A stretch of 64,000 nucleotides of DNA from Arabidopsis thaliana (lineage: Eukaryota; Streptophyta; Magnoliopsida; Brassicales; Brassicaceae): NCBI RefSeq assembly GCF_000001735.4, contig NC_003075.7:2667001-2731000 (forward strand), given 5' to 3'. Below, piece by piece: positions 15,310 to 25,416 of this stretch. Both the position numbers and the translations under genes were made by a program. The notes beneath the pieces were generated by a model. That model saw only the letters and a list, made by a program, of their open reading frames with translations, searched no databases and was not told the origin of the DNA. Each line of letters opens with the position of its first letter. Position 1 is the first letter of the stretch.

Positions 15310-15866
15310 GTTTTTGTTTTCTTTGCTCTTCTTCTTCTTTGAGTTTCTTAATATAATCTTCATTGGAATTAGTGGGATTCAAAGTCTAATTACTACAGTT
15401 AGTCATTGATAATTAAGATTGTTTAAATCAAATTATTATGTTCAAACTTCAATATTCCATAGGTTAGGCAGGCCTGTCTAGATAATGAAATTAAAATGTG
15501 CTGTTGTAATCATTGACATAATAATATGATTAAAAAACATATTTGGTCAAAGGTTTCGGGGAATCATAAAATTTATAAATTCATCAAAATAGTTTTTTTT
15601 TGTCATCAGATTTTATTTAGAACTCATAATAGCCAATCCTGAGTAACATTGTTTACAAAAGTGATATGAAGCGGTTTCAAGATTGTTTGTTGAGTATAAA
15701 ATATTACATGGAAATGTTGATTTTTTAGTTCTAATTTGTTTTGTTAAAAGAAAGAGTTTAAAGCTTTGGAGGGAAAAAAAAAAAAGCAAGTTCAAAGTTT
15801 TTTTTTTTTTGGTCGTGTCGCTAAATTTGTTCAGTTTCTTCTGAATCTCTATAAATTTTGTTGACT
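15310..15866. other. Divergent promoter region between CRK25 and LPXD2
   Basis: AT-rich DNA with T-runs (15593-15600, 15800-15810) between two divergent genes. It must hold both promoters. No repeat or RNA gene was seen. Confidence 0.5.
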
Positions 15867-17867
15867 ATGGCAAATAGTTTGCGAACATTGTTCTCAGTGT
15901 CCACTCATGGTGTCTTTTTGAACAAGCGGTCTAGGTTTTTCTCTAGTAGCCGAAATTTAAGGGTTTGCTCTCATCAATCAACTGAATCCGTCACTGTTAA
16001 TGTTTCTCCACATAACGGTTAGTCTTGTTAAGAATTTGTACCTTTAAAGTTTTGACTTTTGTTTGCATTTATCTTATCAAGTTATCGTGTACGCAAGGTG
16101 TTTGTTGGAATGCCTCTGAGAATATGCAGTGAAATTCCTAGATTCGTATCAGTTTCGTGTATAAGGTCTGACATGTGTGGTATTATGATGCTTGGGAAAG
16201 ATGTTCATGATCTGTATATGATTTAACAGCATTGTGATGAACGAATATTGATGACAATTGTTGCATGAAACATTTTACGCTATTAAAGAGTCCGGATTGT
16301 GATATTTAGATGGTGGAAAGATGTTATATGTGTAAAGGTGGTGACTATTCTATGTAAATGATTGTTGCTGATACTTCTTGTGTTTTGTTGTAACTGTCAA
16401 GATTAGAGACAAGTAGTGGAGGTAATGTTGAGAAAGGTTTTCTAAGATGGCGAAACGGAGGAGGAATGTACCATCGTTCGGCCCTAATTGATTCCTCGGC
16501 TCTGGTTGAGTTTGGAGCAGTGGTTCACCAAGAAGCTATATTGGGAGCAGAGGTTCATATAGGATCCAACACTGTAATTGGATCATCAGTCAAAATTGGC
16601 CCTTCTACAAAGATCGGGTAACGGTTTTGCTTAATGTCTTATACATGTTTTTGAAGAGAATCTTGAAAGAATCTATACTTGTCTACAGGTATAATGTTTC
16701 AGTCAGCAATTGTAGTATTGGTGATTTATGTGTCATCCATAATGGAGTCTGCATTGGTCAAGATGGTATGGACCAAGTCCATGTTTTCTTCTTTATCTTC
16801 TGAGAATTGGCATTGAATTGAGATTGGTTTTTAACTGTTCAGGATTTGGGTTTTACGTGGATGACAACGGAAACATGGTGAAGAAGCCTCAAGTAAGCAC
16901 ACCTAGATTGCTCTCTTGAATCTGGATAACAATTGTGCATCACTTTTATCCTTTGTTCTGTTTCTTGCTCTCCCTAGACTTTAAATGTGAAGATAGGGAA
17001 TCGTGTGGAAATCGGAGCAAACACATGCATTGATCGGGGCAGGTAACAGAATATTTCAAGAACTAGTTCCCTGTAAAGCTCTTTTCTAGCTCCATATCCT
17101 TTACTATTTATGCAGCTGGAGAGATACCGTGATCGGGGATGATACTAAGATAGACAACTTAGTTCAGGTGTCTCTTCGATTCTATCTTGCAACTCCCCCA
17201 TAGATCACAAGTAAATGACAACTGAGATGCTATTCTGTTTACTTAAATATTGCAGATAGGTCACAATGTGATTATTGGCAAATGTTGCTTGTTCTGTGGC
17301 CAAGTAGGCATAGCTGGATCAGCAGAGTAAATGCTTCTAATCCCAGCAACCAAATAACTATTATGTTCCGTTGATTGAAACTATAAGCTTCTCGTCTTTT
17401 CGACAATTATTTTTTGTAGGATTGGTGACTTTGTAGCACTAGGAGGACGAGTAGCTGTTCGAGACCATGTCTCCATTGTATCCAAGGTAAAAAAATAGAA
17501 ACATAATTGGAGTAATGAAATTGTGCAGTGCTTCATCTAAATCCGTTTTTGGTTTCCGACTATAGGTTCGACTTGCTGCTAATAGTTGTGTTACTAAAAA
17601 CATTACGGAACCAGGGGATTACGGCGGTTTTCCTGCTGTAAGCATCTCTCTTTCTCTTCGATTGAGTCTTCACTTCCATCTGATTCCAAGATCCCAAGTT
17701 TGCTTTGATTTTTTATCATAAGCCAGTATAAAAAAACAGAGCCGGACTCTGCTTTTGCTTCCGATAAACATTGTTTCATCTTACAAAAAATTCTTATTCA
17801 GGTCCCAATTCATCAATGGAGAAGGCAAATTGTTGAAGCTCAGATTTCGAGCAAGAGGAAACCATAA
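15867..17867 (+). CDS. LPXD2: LpxD-type acyltransferase of the mitochondrial lipid A-like pathway
   Basis: UDP-3-O-(hydroxyacyl)glucosamine N-acyltransferase homologue. In bacteria this enzyme adds the N-linked acyl chain in lipid A synthesis; plant copies are targeted to mitochondria. About ten exons run from MANSLRTLFSVST (Arg/Ser-rich presequence) to RRQIVEAQISSKRKP and the stop at 17865-17867. The body is a left-handed beta helix of hexapeptide repeats, for example AILGAEVHIGSNTVIGSSVK, VKIGNRVEIGANTCIDRG and GDFVALGGRVAVRDHVSI. IGHNVIIG (near 17258-17278) holds the His expected to be catalytic. The N-terminal uridine-binding domain of bacterial LpxD is short or absent, giving about 300 aa. 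Exon borders between 16018 and 16400 are the least certain. Confidence 0.9.
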
Positions 17868-18103
17868 CTTATTCTGTTTGCCAGACTCAAGAAGACTGAG
17901 GTAATAGATTGAACTATCTGCCAATTGCTTTGCGTTTTTACTTTTACCAAATGATTTCTTTGATATGTTTAACTCAAAGATCATACATTTAATGAGAAAA
18001 ACCAAACTCCCAAATCCAAGTTACAAAACGTAAAGAAAGCAAAATCATTCAAAAGGAAAGTAAAATATAAAGAGAATAGCAAATAACAAACCAATCAATC
18101 TTT

Positions 18104-18784
18104 CTAAGTGAAGTAGACTGGACACCGTTTATGGTTAAACTTGGGCAAGATCAACCCGTCTCTTCCAACCACGATGTTGCAATTAGCGTGCATCCTATGA
18201 TGCTTACTGATCCACCTATGGAGTTTAAACCGAATAGTCGAAACTATATCGAGCCTGAAACCCACGGTTCCTTGAGCCCGATCATTACTAAACTCGGTCC
18301 AGCGGTTACTGTTTACCGTTAAGGAAGCTCCTGTAAGCGTCCCGGTCACAATTGTTGTGTTAGTCGGTTGCTGGAAAAACGGGTTTAGCAATGGGATCAA
18401 TCCGACCCGTTGATCTTTGTAGTAAATGGAACCTTCCATGGAATCAAAGTAAACACCCATATGTTGGTTAGGGTTAAGTATGGTTACATTGAAAGCAATT
18501 CTTGCGTTTTCGACTCCGGTAGGCTGGTCTAGACCTTGTACCACGAAGTCTTGGATATGGAACCGAGGTCTATGAGGGCGTAAACTGAGCCAAAGTATGA
18601 AAGCAATGACGCCTACAAAGAACAAAACCAAGAGAAACATTGCGCAGATGAATTTCGATATCCGGGTTGAGAGGCTTTCTCTGACACGGTGAGCGTAGTA
18701 GCTAGCGGAATGGTGACGCTTCATGGGTTGGGCTCGGGGTACGGGACTGGTGCGGATCGGGATAGTTGTTCGGTCTGGTGTCAT
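18104..18784 (-). CDS. NHL/LEA-2 type membrane protein (hydroxyproline-rich glycoprotein family)
   Basis: Single-exon gene, 226 aa. The start is the ATG at 18782-18784 (MTPDRTTIPIRTSP); reading further upstream reaches only a TTG. It has a basic Pro/Arg-rich cytosolic N-terminus, one transmembrane helix (about residues 45-70, FICAMFLLVLFFVGVIAFIL), then a LEA-2/NDR1-HIN1-like beta-sandwich. Family features include NVTILNPNQHMGVYFDSMEG and GTLTGASLTVNS, and the tail reads FNHKRCPVYFT. Relatives act at the plasma membrane in pathogen response or cell-wall contact. The substrate or partner cannot be read from sequence. The gene is tail-to-tail with LPXD2, about 240 bp apart. Confidence 0.88.
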   Translation of the reverse strand: MTPDRTTIPIRTSPVPRAQPMKRHHSASYYAHRVRESLSTRISKFICAMFLLVLFFVGVIAFILWLSLRPHRPRFHIQDFVVQGLDQPTGVENARIAFNVTILNPNQHMGVYFDSMEGSIYYKDQRVGLIPLLNPFFQQPTNTTIVTGTLTGASLTVNSNRWTEFSNDRAQGTVGFRLDIVSTIRFKLHRWISKHHRMHANCNIVVGRDGLILPKFNHKRCPVYFT

Positions 18785-19129
18785 TGTGCTTTGATGATTT
18801 CCTGGCAAAAAAAACTATGGAGATTTTGAGCATGAAAGTTTTGGAGTGTAGGAGTTATGTATGAAAGAAGAAAAGTAAATAGTTCTTGAAGTGTTTGGAG
18901 AAGAAAGGAATCAGATTACGTAAAGTGAACACGTTGTATTGGTAACTTTTGTGTTTTTTCTTCATCGTATTTTTGATTATTTACAAGAGAATCGTATAAT
19001 ACAACCTATTCAAGCTATTATAGATTATTTAAATATATATGAGGTTTTAATTCTTTATTGTATTCCATTTCCAACGGTGCTCGCAGTGGACATGCAAGAT
19101 GCAACTATGTCTGGGCAAATAAATTAAAC
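18785..19129. other. Promoter region of the NHL-type gene
   Basis: Upstream of the minus-strand ATG at 18784 there is a purine-rich leader region and AT-rich DNA. No other gene was seen. Confidence 0.5.
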
Positions 19130-19590
19130 CGAATGTATCGAACTAAAATCGAAATAAAAATAACCGAATAGAATCAAAAATTGGAAACTAATCGAATGGA
19201 TACTAAATTCTATAACCGAAATAACCGAAACAGAATGGATATAAACCTAAATATTTTGGGTAACCAAAAATATCCTAAATATAAATATATTTTCAAAAAT
19301 ATTAGTTATTTCTAGACTTAATAATTAAAATACTTGAGAATATATATAAAATAGTAAAAATACTTGAAAATATCTAAAATATATCCGAAAATATCCAAAA
19401 ATAACCGAAATATCCGAAATATTTAAAGCAAAATAACCGAATGAATACTAAATTTTAAAACCAAAAACACCGAAACCGAACCAAGCTTTCAAAATAACCG
19501 AATGGATACTAAACTTTAGAACCGAAAAACCGATAACCGAATGGATATAACCGAAACCGAATGGATAACCGAATGGATAACCGAATGCCT
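19130..19590. repeat. Degenerate AACCGAA-rich repeat
   Basis: About 460 bp built from variants of ATAACCGAA and ACCGAATGGATA, densest at 19425-19590, where AACCGAATGGATA recurs nearly head to tail. It has no coding capacity. It looks like a diverged minisatellite of a type scattered in Arabidopsis intergenic DNA. Its edges fade gradually into AT-rich sequence. Confidence 0.7.
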
Positions 19591-20002
19591 ATGTATTTTA
19601 AAATCCAAGAAGGCTCAATAGGGCCAGGCCCAAACATTATGGGCTGGTTTTGGTTTTAGACTTTTTCAGATTTAGTGAATCTTCTGAAAAACCATTCCCA
19701 AAAACAAAATAGAAAGTAAGATAGCTAATACATTACATTATTCTTTAGTTAAGTCAATTGACTAAAAGAGAGATCTAAACAATTATAATTTGAGTCTAGA
19801 TTTTCCACAGATATTTTGTATTTTTACTATTCTCACGATTGTAAATATCAAAAACCCATGGAAATAGGTCGTTTAGTTAACACTTACCACATAATGCGGA
19901 AACGTTAGTTACTAAAATCCAAAGTTGATAGCATCTTCTCTCATTTCACCGTCTTCGTTAGCAGTCTCCATTGATCTTGAAACACGTACCATTGATACGA
20001 TT
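19591..20002. promoter_or_regulatory. Upstream region of the first UBL gene
   Basis: Holds AGGGCCAGGCCCAAA and GGGCTGG (19619-19646), similar in type to the GGGCCAAGCCCAA block in front of other UBL copies, though the rest of that block is not conserved here. No gene seen. Confidence 0.35.
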
Positions 20003-20623
20003 ATGGATGTGTTCTTCGAGACTCGGAGTGGTTCCACATTCGAGATTGAATTAGGTTATTGGGATACAGTGTTGGAGATCAAACAAAAGATCGAGAAGTA
20101 TCAACGTATCCCAGTTTCCAAACAAACCCTTTTATTCCAAGGCAATGTTCTTCAAGATCATCTTGATATCGAACAATGTGTGATCCTTAACCACTCTCGT
20201 ATCCAACTTTCCATCTCTTCTCCCGACCAAAGCCGTAACAACATTCAAGTGTTCAAAACCGAGCAATTCCCACAGTCAAATTCAACAGAACAGACCAGTA
20301 ACGGTCATCATGAATCAACAGTGATGATCCCAATGAGCAACAACAACAACAACAACAACCCGAAGAAGCTGAGAGTAATGGTGTTGCCGAAATCCGGGAC
20401 TAGGAAGATTCCGGTGGACGTGAACGCAGGGGATAATGTTGGAGAGCTGAGGAAAGAGTTGGCTAAGATTCAACAGAGGTTTCAGTTAAGTCTGCCTCAA
20501 GAAGGCTATTTCTTTATCTATAAACAGAATGTAATGGATGAAAACAGGTCATTCCGGTGGCACCGTGTTGATCAAGGCGACACAATTGAGATTTTCAACG
20601 GAAGTGTTTCCGGTGGCTCTTAA
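20003..20623 (+). CDS. Ubiquitin-like domain protein, UBL cluster copy 1
   Basis: Single exon, 206 aa from the ATG at 20003 (MDVFFETRSGSTFEIELGYW); the open frame extends upstream but only from a TTG. Residues 1-75 form a ubiquitin fold with recognisable core: VLEIKQKIEKYQRIPVSKQ, then LLFQGNVLQDHLDIEQC. A Gln/Asn-rich linker follows, and a second degenerate UBL-like domain spans about 115-200, with the motif FFIYKQNVMDENRSFRWHRV and end DTIEIFNG. There is no C-terminal Gly-Gly, so it should not be conjugated to targets; a binding role is more likely. It is the first of a cluster of paralogues that continues to 28328 and, beyond the large transposon, at 47765. Corresponds to At4g05230 by order. 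Confidence 0.85.
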   Translation: MDVFFETRSGSTFEIELGYWDTVLEIKQKIEKYQRIPVSKQTLLFQGNVLQDHLDIEQCVILNHSRIQLSISSPDQSRNNIQVFKTEQFPQSNSTEQTSNGHHESTVMIPMSNNNNNNNPKKLRVMVLPKSGTRKIPVDVNAGDNVGELRKELAKIQQRFQLSLPQEGYFFIYKQNVMDENRSFRWHRVDQGDTIEIFNGSVSGGS

Positions 20624-21023
20624 TACCCTATAATTTCGAAGCTCAAGTCTTTGCAATCTCCTCATTTCTTGTAGCTTACAGTCTTTTTTTTTTTAAGTTT
20701 CTTGCTTTCTTCTAAATTGTATTTTCGTCTCAGAGCTTTCTACAAATATGCTTAAGAAGATCTATGACAAGTAATTTTAGTATTTTACCAAAAAATAATA
20801 ACGAGCTGAAAAAGAGAAACTTGTGTGTTATTGACTTACCTCTTGACAACAAAAAAAGGGATCAGATCATTCTCCAAATTAACTTTCCAACCGGGTAATC
20901 TAAATAACATTTTAAAAATTTCTGGATAATCTGGCATATAACAAGATGTATAAATAAGATCAGAAGTTTATAATAAGATGTCAAAAAAAAAAAAAAAAAA
21001 ACATGTATAATGCTTAAATTAAC
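20624..21023. other. Intergenic, no gene
   Basis: 3' flank of UBL copy 1, AT-rich, with an A-run at about 20983-21000. Nothing else seen. Confidence 0.5.
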
Positions 21024-21118
21024 GAGGCTTTCATTGACTTAAGAAACACGTAATCTATAAGGTTTATTTGGGCCAAGCCCAAATAAAGTCCATTTGATAC
21101 GTGAATTGATATAAAACT
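21024..21118 (+). promoter_or_regulatory. Shared UBL promoter block, copy a
   Basis: Contains AGGCTTTCATTGACTTAAGA, then ACACGTAA, then the near-palindrome GGGCCAAGCCCAA, then ATATAAAAC as a likely TATA element before the UBL ATG at 21175. The same order recurs in front of the UBL genes at 24460, 27939 and 47765. ACACGTAA has an ACGT core and GGGCC...GGCCC-type boxes resemble site-II elements. Confidence 0.55.
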
Positions 21119-21174
21119 AGATTATGCAGTTCATCAGACTCTCCATTTGATCTTGAAACACCATTGATACAATT

Positions 21175-22018
21175 ATGGATGTGTTCTTCGAGACTCAGGA
21201 TGGCTACTATCAACAGTATTCAGATAAAGCCTCCAAACAGAGTAGAAGGTTTCTCTGGCAAATGTCAATACACTGCCGTTTCATCTAATGCAGCAAAGAA
21301 ACAAATGAAAATGGGCTTCGCAGTACATAAGCCCAAGACACAAATATGGAGGCAACGGTCACTCAGCTTCAAATGTTCAAGAGTCTGGAAGCTTCCCAAG
21401 TAATGACATAAACGGAGCTGGCAGTACGGTAAAGACATTTACCCTCAAGCTGGAGAATCAGTTTCTAGCCCTTGATTGTGAGAACTCAACTTGATGATGA
21501 CACATGTCTTGTCTCCTTAGGGTTTAGCTAAGTCTCAGTCTTTGTATTTAAGCAAGAACAATCTCCTCTTGTAAAGTTAAGCAAACTATCAATGAAAACT
21601 TAAAAGGATTGATTTTGTCTTCAGCTACAAGTTCGAGATTGAATTGGGTTACTGGGATACAGTGTTAGAAATCAAACAGAAGATCGAGAAGTATCAACGT
21701 ATCCTTGTTTACAGACAAACCCTTTTCTTCCAAGGCAATGTTCTTCAAGATCATCTTGATATCGAACAATGTGTGATCCTTAACCACTCTCTTCTCAAAG
21801 TATTCGTAGATCCTTACCGTAACCCTAATCACGACAACGATCAAATGCTTCAAACCGAGGAATCTCCACCGTTAAACTCAGCCAAAGAGATCGTTAACGT
21901 TCAAGATTCGCCAATTATGGTGAGAAGCAATATGAAAGTCGCGACGAGCATAAAGGTTGAGAACAATAATAACAACAATGATCAGTGCTTCGAACCAAGC
22001 AATCTCCAGCGTCGTTAA
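21175..22018 (+). CDS. UBL cluster copy 2, interrupted by an LTR-like insertion (possible intron)
   Basis: The ATG at 21175 starts MDVFFETQDG, the same opening as the other UBL copies. The homology then breaks at 21208 and resumes at 21629 with KFEIELGYWDTVLEIKQK, continuing to a stop at 22018. Between them is a 416-bp insertion flanked by GCTAC. The insertion edges offer a GTATTC donor at 21216 and a TTGTCTTCAG acceptor ending at 21624. Removing that 409-bp stretch leaves a frame-preserving 144-aa UBL protein with about five added residues. Without splicing the gene is dead. The second half has no ATG at its own start. The C-terminal part is shorter than copy 1 and lacks the second UBL-like domain. 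Likely At4g05240. Confidence 0.55.
21208..21623 (+). mobile_element. LTR-like fossil insertion inside UBL copy 2
   Basis: 416 bp between two copies of GCTAC (21203-21207 and 21624-21628), a 5-bp target duplication typical of LTR retrotransposons. The last 180 bp look like a Copia-type LTR, with a TATTTAAG box near 21546 and an end in TTCA. The element is a fossil reduced to one short piece. The family is not certain, and a fragment of another class cannot be excluded. Confidence 0.5.
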
Positions 22019-22485
22019 CACTCAATATTCCCCTTTGAAGCTTGTGAAGGTTGAAGCATCGAAATATTTGGATAATCTCCAAATATCTTTCATTAGTATC
22101 TACAATATATTTGTTATAACAAAATATTTTTGTTATAAGTTTAGATAATTATATAAGACTATATTAGAGTTTATCTAGGTTTTGGTTTTCTTTTTTTTTT
22201 AATTAATGATCAATGGTTTTTATAAAATTATTTTTAGAGTTTATCTAGGTTTTAGCTTAGACAATAATCATTGTTTCATGCAATTGTTGTTTAATTGAGG
22301 TTTTGTAAATGAGCTTAAAGTCATTCGTAGTGGAACGATACAACTATGATTTTTCGAACATCTTACACATGCATGGGCTCTGTAACCATGTGGCTTAAGT
22401 CACAATTTAGGATTAAGAAAAAACTATGTAGCAAAATTGTACTTTTCCATACGTAGAACCAAAATACAACAAAAAAGTTATGTGG
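22019..22485. other. Intergenic, no gene
   Basis: 3' flank of UBL copy 2. It starts with decayed sequence that still resembles the downstream part of the UBL genes (CTCAATATTCCCCTTTGAAG near 22020), then AT-rich DNA. No other feature was seen. Confidence 0.45.
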
Positions 22486-22495
22486 ATTTTATCTT

Positions 22496-23620
22496 GGAAA
22501 AAATGTTGTTTTATATGCGAACTTTAAAATAATGGCCATTTAATACATAAATTTTTTGTATGATCAAACAAAATATGATAAAAATGTTGACCGGTTATTT
22601 CACACAAATGTTATAGTTGACCAGGCCAAAATCCCCATAACGTTATCTTGTAGTAACGGATGCGATAACTCTGTTAGCACATGTTAATTAGTTTCCGTTA
22701 ATACCCAAAACGACGCCGTTTCATTTAAATCGAAACATCAAAATTTCCAAATCGATTTTGAAATCCCTAAATTCTAAAATTAAAATCAAATCCCTAATTC
22801 CTAAATTCTAAAGACCAAATCCTTAAATGGCCTTCTTTTTGACGTTCCTCCATGTTCATCATCGATCTTGCTCCTCCTCCTTCACAAATTAAAACGAACA
22901 ACTGCTGTCAATAGTCGAATGTGGTTATTCATATTCAAATTGGTTCTCATGTGTGTGTGTTCCTAACATTTTATACACAAGAGACAACAAAACAAAACAA
23001 ATAAAAAACAATGGAAATTCACCTAAAATTAATCAGTGTTCCAACATGATGAAATACAATTATGAGAGTGAGGAAAAAACCTTGGAAGAACGGGATTGAG
23101 ATTTCCAAAGAAGAACATGTTGTTGCCATGTGATGCAGATGGAAACCAAAAATTGTTTGCAAAAAAAAAAAAAGGAAACACAAAGAAGGAGGAAGCAGAG
23201 ATAGCGAGAAGATGATTAAGAAGATGGAAAGAAGTAGGAAGGATTAGAAAATCATGTTCATAGTAATCATAACCTTTAGCTTTTCCGATCAATTCTCAAG
23301 ATAATTTCAAAGTAGCTAGGAACTAGGGATTTGATTTTTAGAATTTAGGGATTTCAAAAATCGATTTGGAAATTTTGATGTTTCGATTTTATTGAAACGG
23401 CGTCGTTTTAGGCATTAAAGAAAACTAATTAACATGTGCTAACAGAGTTATCGCGTCCGTTAATGCAAGATAACGTCATGGAGATTTTGCCCTGGTCAAC
23501 TATAACATTTGTGTGAAATAACCGGTCAACATTTTTATCATATTTTATTTGACCATACAAAAAGTTTATGTATTAAATGGCCATTTTTTTAAAGTTCGCA
23601 TATAAAACAACATTTTTTTC
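22496..23620. mobile_element. Non-autonomous foldback Mutator-like element (MULE)
   Basis: The arms at about 22496-22806 and 23310-23620 are long inverted copies of each other. The left arm begins GGAAAAAATGTTG and the right arm ends CAACATTTTTTTC; both contain CCGGTTATTTCACACAAATG or its complement and the AACGACGCCGTTT/AAACGGCGTCGTTT block. A perfect 10-bp direct repeat, ATTTTATCTT, flanks the element (22486-22495 and 23621-23630), close to the 9-bp duplication usual for MULEs. The roughly 500-bp core has no transposase. An 87-codon minus-strand frame in it (23029-23292) has no recognisable domain. The arms match well, so it is not very old. Confidence 0.85.
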
Positions 23621-23630
23621 ATTTTATCTT

Positions 23631-24279
23631 ATTTGAAAGTTTAACGACCATCATTATTGGTATCTTCATCTACCTCAAAAGTGTCTTATTTAAGATACTT
23701 TTGTTAGTTATAAGACATGTCTCTTAACATAAGAGTTGTTTTAAGAGACCATTAATAACGATGCTCTCTCCTCTATTCTTATAGCTTTCAGTGTTTCTTG
23801 AAGTCAACTCCATCACTCAAAGTTTATTTTTTGTTTCACAGCTAAAAGCTCATAATTGGTTACACGTTTATATAAATATTTTTTTATTATATAAAATACT
23901 TAATTTTTCCCAAATAAGATGAAAAATATCAAAATATTATTCATATATTTCATTTCATTCATTGTGAGGTAGATGAAGTAGAAAAAAAAATTAAGCTAAT
24001 TTTGAATACACTAAAATAAAGATGAACAAATTAGATAAGCATCGTGACGTGTTGCTTTCAGAGTGATTTTCTACCATTTAAAATATTACCCAAATGCGTG
24101 TTCAAAAAAAATAAAATTATTACCCAAATTCTACTATAGACTATTTACATATTTTGGTATTAGTTTTAATACATACATATATCACACAAATTAAAAACAA
24201 ATTTATAACTAAAAAGTAAATAATTAGTCAACTAACTTGCATATTTATATTTAACAACTAATATGAGAGCTTTGTCTAT
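23631..24279. other. AT-rich intergenic with a possible small MITE
   Basis: No gene. CTTCATCTACCTCA near 23667 is matched by its inverse, TGAGGTAGATGAAG, near 23966, which could mark a roughly 300-bp MITE. No convincing target duplication was found, so no element is called. Confidence 0.3.
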
Positions 24280-24400
24280 TTTATTTCATTGACTTAAGAA
24301 GAAACACGTAAAGCAAGAAGGTATATATGGGCCAATCCTAAATGAGTGAAAATATGAAACCAGAGTAAAACTTTATTTACAAAACAATCACTTTCTCTGT
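24280..24400 (+). promoter_or_regulatory. Shared UBL promoter block, copy b
   Basis: Contains TTTCATTGACTTAAGAAGAA, ACACGTAA and GGGCCAATCCTAAATGAGTG, in the same order and spacing as the block before UBL copy 2. It lies about 100-180 bp upstream of the ATG at 24460. Confidence 0.55.
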
Positions 24401-24459
24401 CTCCACTCTCTTTTCTTCATCATTCTCTCCATTGATCTTGAAACTCCATTAATACGATT

Positions 24460-25416
24460 ATGGATGTGTTCTTCGAGACTCAGAGTGGCGACAAGTTCGA
24501 GATTGAATTGGGTTATTGGGATACAATGTTGGAGATCAAAGAGAAGATCGAGAAGTATCAATGTATCCCTGTTTCTAAACAAACCCTAATCTTCCAAGGA
24601 GTTGTTCTTCAAGATCATCTTGATATCAAACAATGTGTGATCCTCAACCACTCTCATATCCAGATCTTCGTTGAACCTAACCCTAACCCTAATCCCAACA
24701 ACGCTCAAGTGCTTCAAACCGATATATCTTCACCTTTAAACTCATTCATAGATATCGATAACTTTCTAGATTCCCCTGTTTCGACGAGCGTCAAGTTTGG
24801 GATCAACAACGACGATCACGTGCTTCAACCGGAGAAATCTACACCGTTTAACTCATCCAAAGAGATCGATTACTTTCAAGAATACCCTATTTCAACGAGC
24901 ATGGAGCTTGTAAGCAACAACAGTGATCAAGTGCCTCAACCGGAGAAATCTACACCGTTTAACTCATACGAAGAGATCGATTACATTCAAGACTACCCTG
25001 TTTCAACGAGCATGGAGCTTGTAAGCAACAACAGTGATCAAGTGCCTCCACCGGAGAAGTCTCCACCGTTAAACTCATCCAAAGAGATCGATTACTTTCA
25101 AGAATACCCTGTTTCAACGAGCATGGAGCTTGTAAGCAACAACATTGATCAAGTGCCTCAACCGGAGAAGTCTCCACCGTTAAACTCATCCAAAGAGATC
25201 GATTACTTTCAAGAATACCCTGTTTCAACGAGTATGGAGCTTGTAAGCAACAACAATGATCAAGTGCCTCAACCGGAGAAATCTCCACTGTTAAACTCAT
25301 TCAAAGATATCGCCAACACTCAAGGTCCGTCTGTGAAGCGTATAAAATTGGGAGGCATCAACAACAGTCACCAAGATTCGACTATGAGGGTTAATGACTT
25401 AAGTACCCTAATCTAA
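24460..25416 (+). CDS. UBL protein with a 37-residue tandem repeat tail, cluster copy 3
   Basis: Single exon, 318 aa, ATG at 24460. Residues 1-75 are the UBL fold (ELGYWDTMLEIKEKIEKYQ, then LIFQGVVLQDHLDIKQC). From about residue 120 the protein is a tandem array with a 111-bp, 37-aa period. Units begin PEKS(T/P)P at about 24829, 24940, 25051, 25162 and 25273, and each contains SKEIDYFQEYPVSTSMELVS or a close variant. The repeats are nearly identical in DNA, so the amplification is recent. There is no second UBL domain and no terminal Gly-Gly. A linker or scaffold function is possible but not shown. Likely At4g05250. Confidence 0.85.
   Translation: MDVFFETQSGDKFEIELGYWDTMLEIKEKIEKYQCIPVSKQTLIFQGVVLQDHLDIKQCVILNHSHIQIFVEPNPNPNPNNAQVLQTDISSPLNSFIDIDNFLDSPVSTSVKFGINNDDHVLQPEKSTPFNSSKEIDYFQEYPISTSMELVSNNSDQVPQPEKSTPFNSYEEIDYIQDYPVSTSMELVSNNSDQVPPPEKSPPLNSSKEIDYFQEYPVSTSMELVSNNIDQVPQPEKSPPLNSSKEIDYFQEYPVSTSMELVSNNNDQVPQPEKSPLLNSFKDIANTQGPSVKRIKLGGINNSHQDSTMRVNDLSTLI
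24829..25300 (+). repeat. 111-bp tandem coding repeat
   Basis: About 4.2 copies of a 111-bp unit inside UBL copy 3, always in frame. Copies 3 to 5 (from about 25051) differ by only a few bases. Two of the units read TTTAACTCA and the later ones TTAAACTCA, which shows a simple order of duplication. Confidence 0.9.

Noticed and set aside
18785-18808. N-terminal extension of the NHL-type protein
   Set aside because: The upstream codon is TTG, not ATG, so the protein starts at 18784.
23029-23292. 87-codon minus-strand frame in the foldback MULE
   Set aside because: Low-complexity Phe/Ser-rich text with no domain; the element has no room for a transposase.
23667-23980. Possible MITE with inverted CTTCATCTACCTCA
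   Set aside because: Only about 14 bp match and no target duplication could be set.
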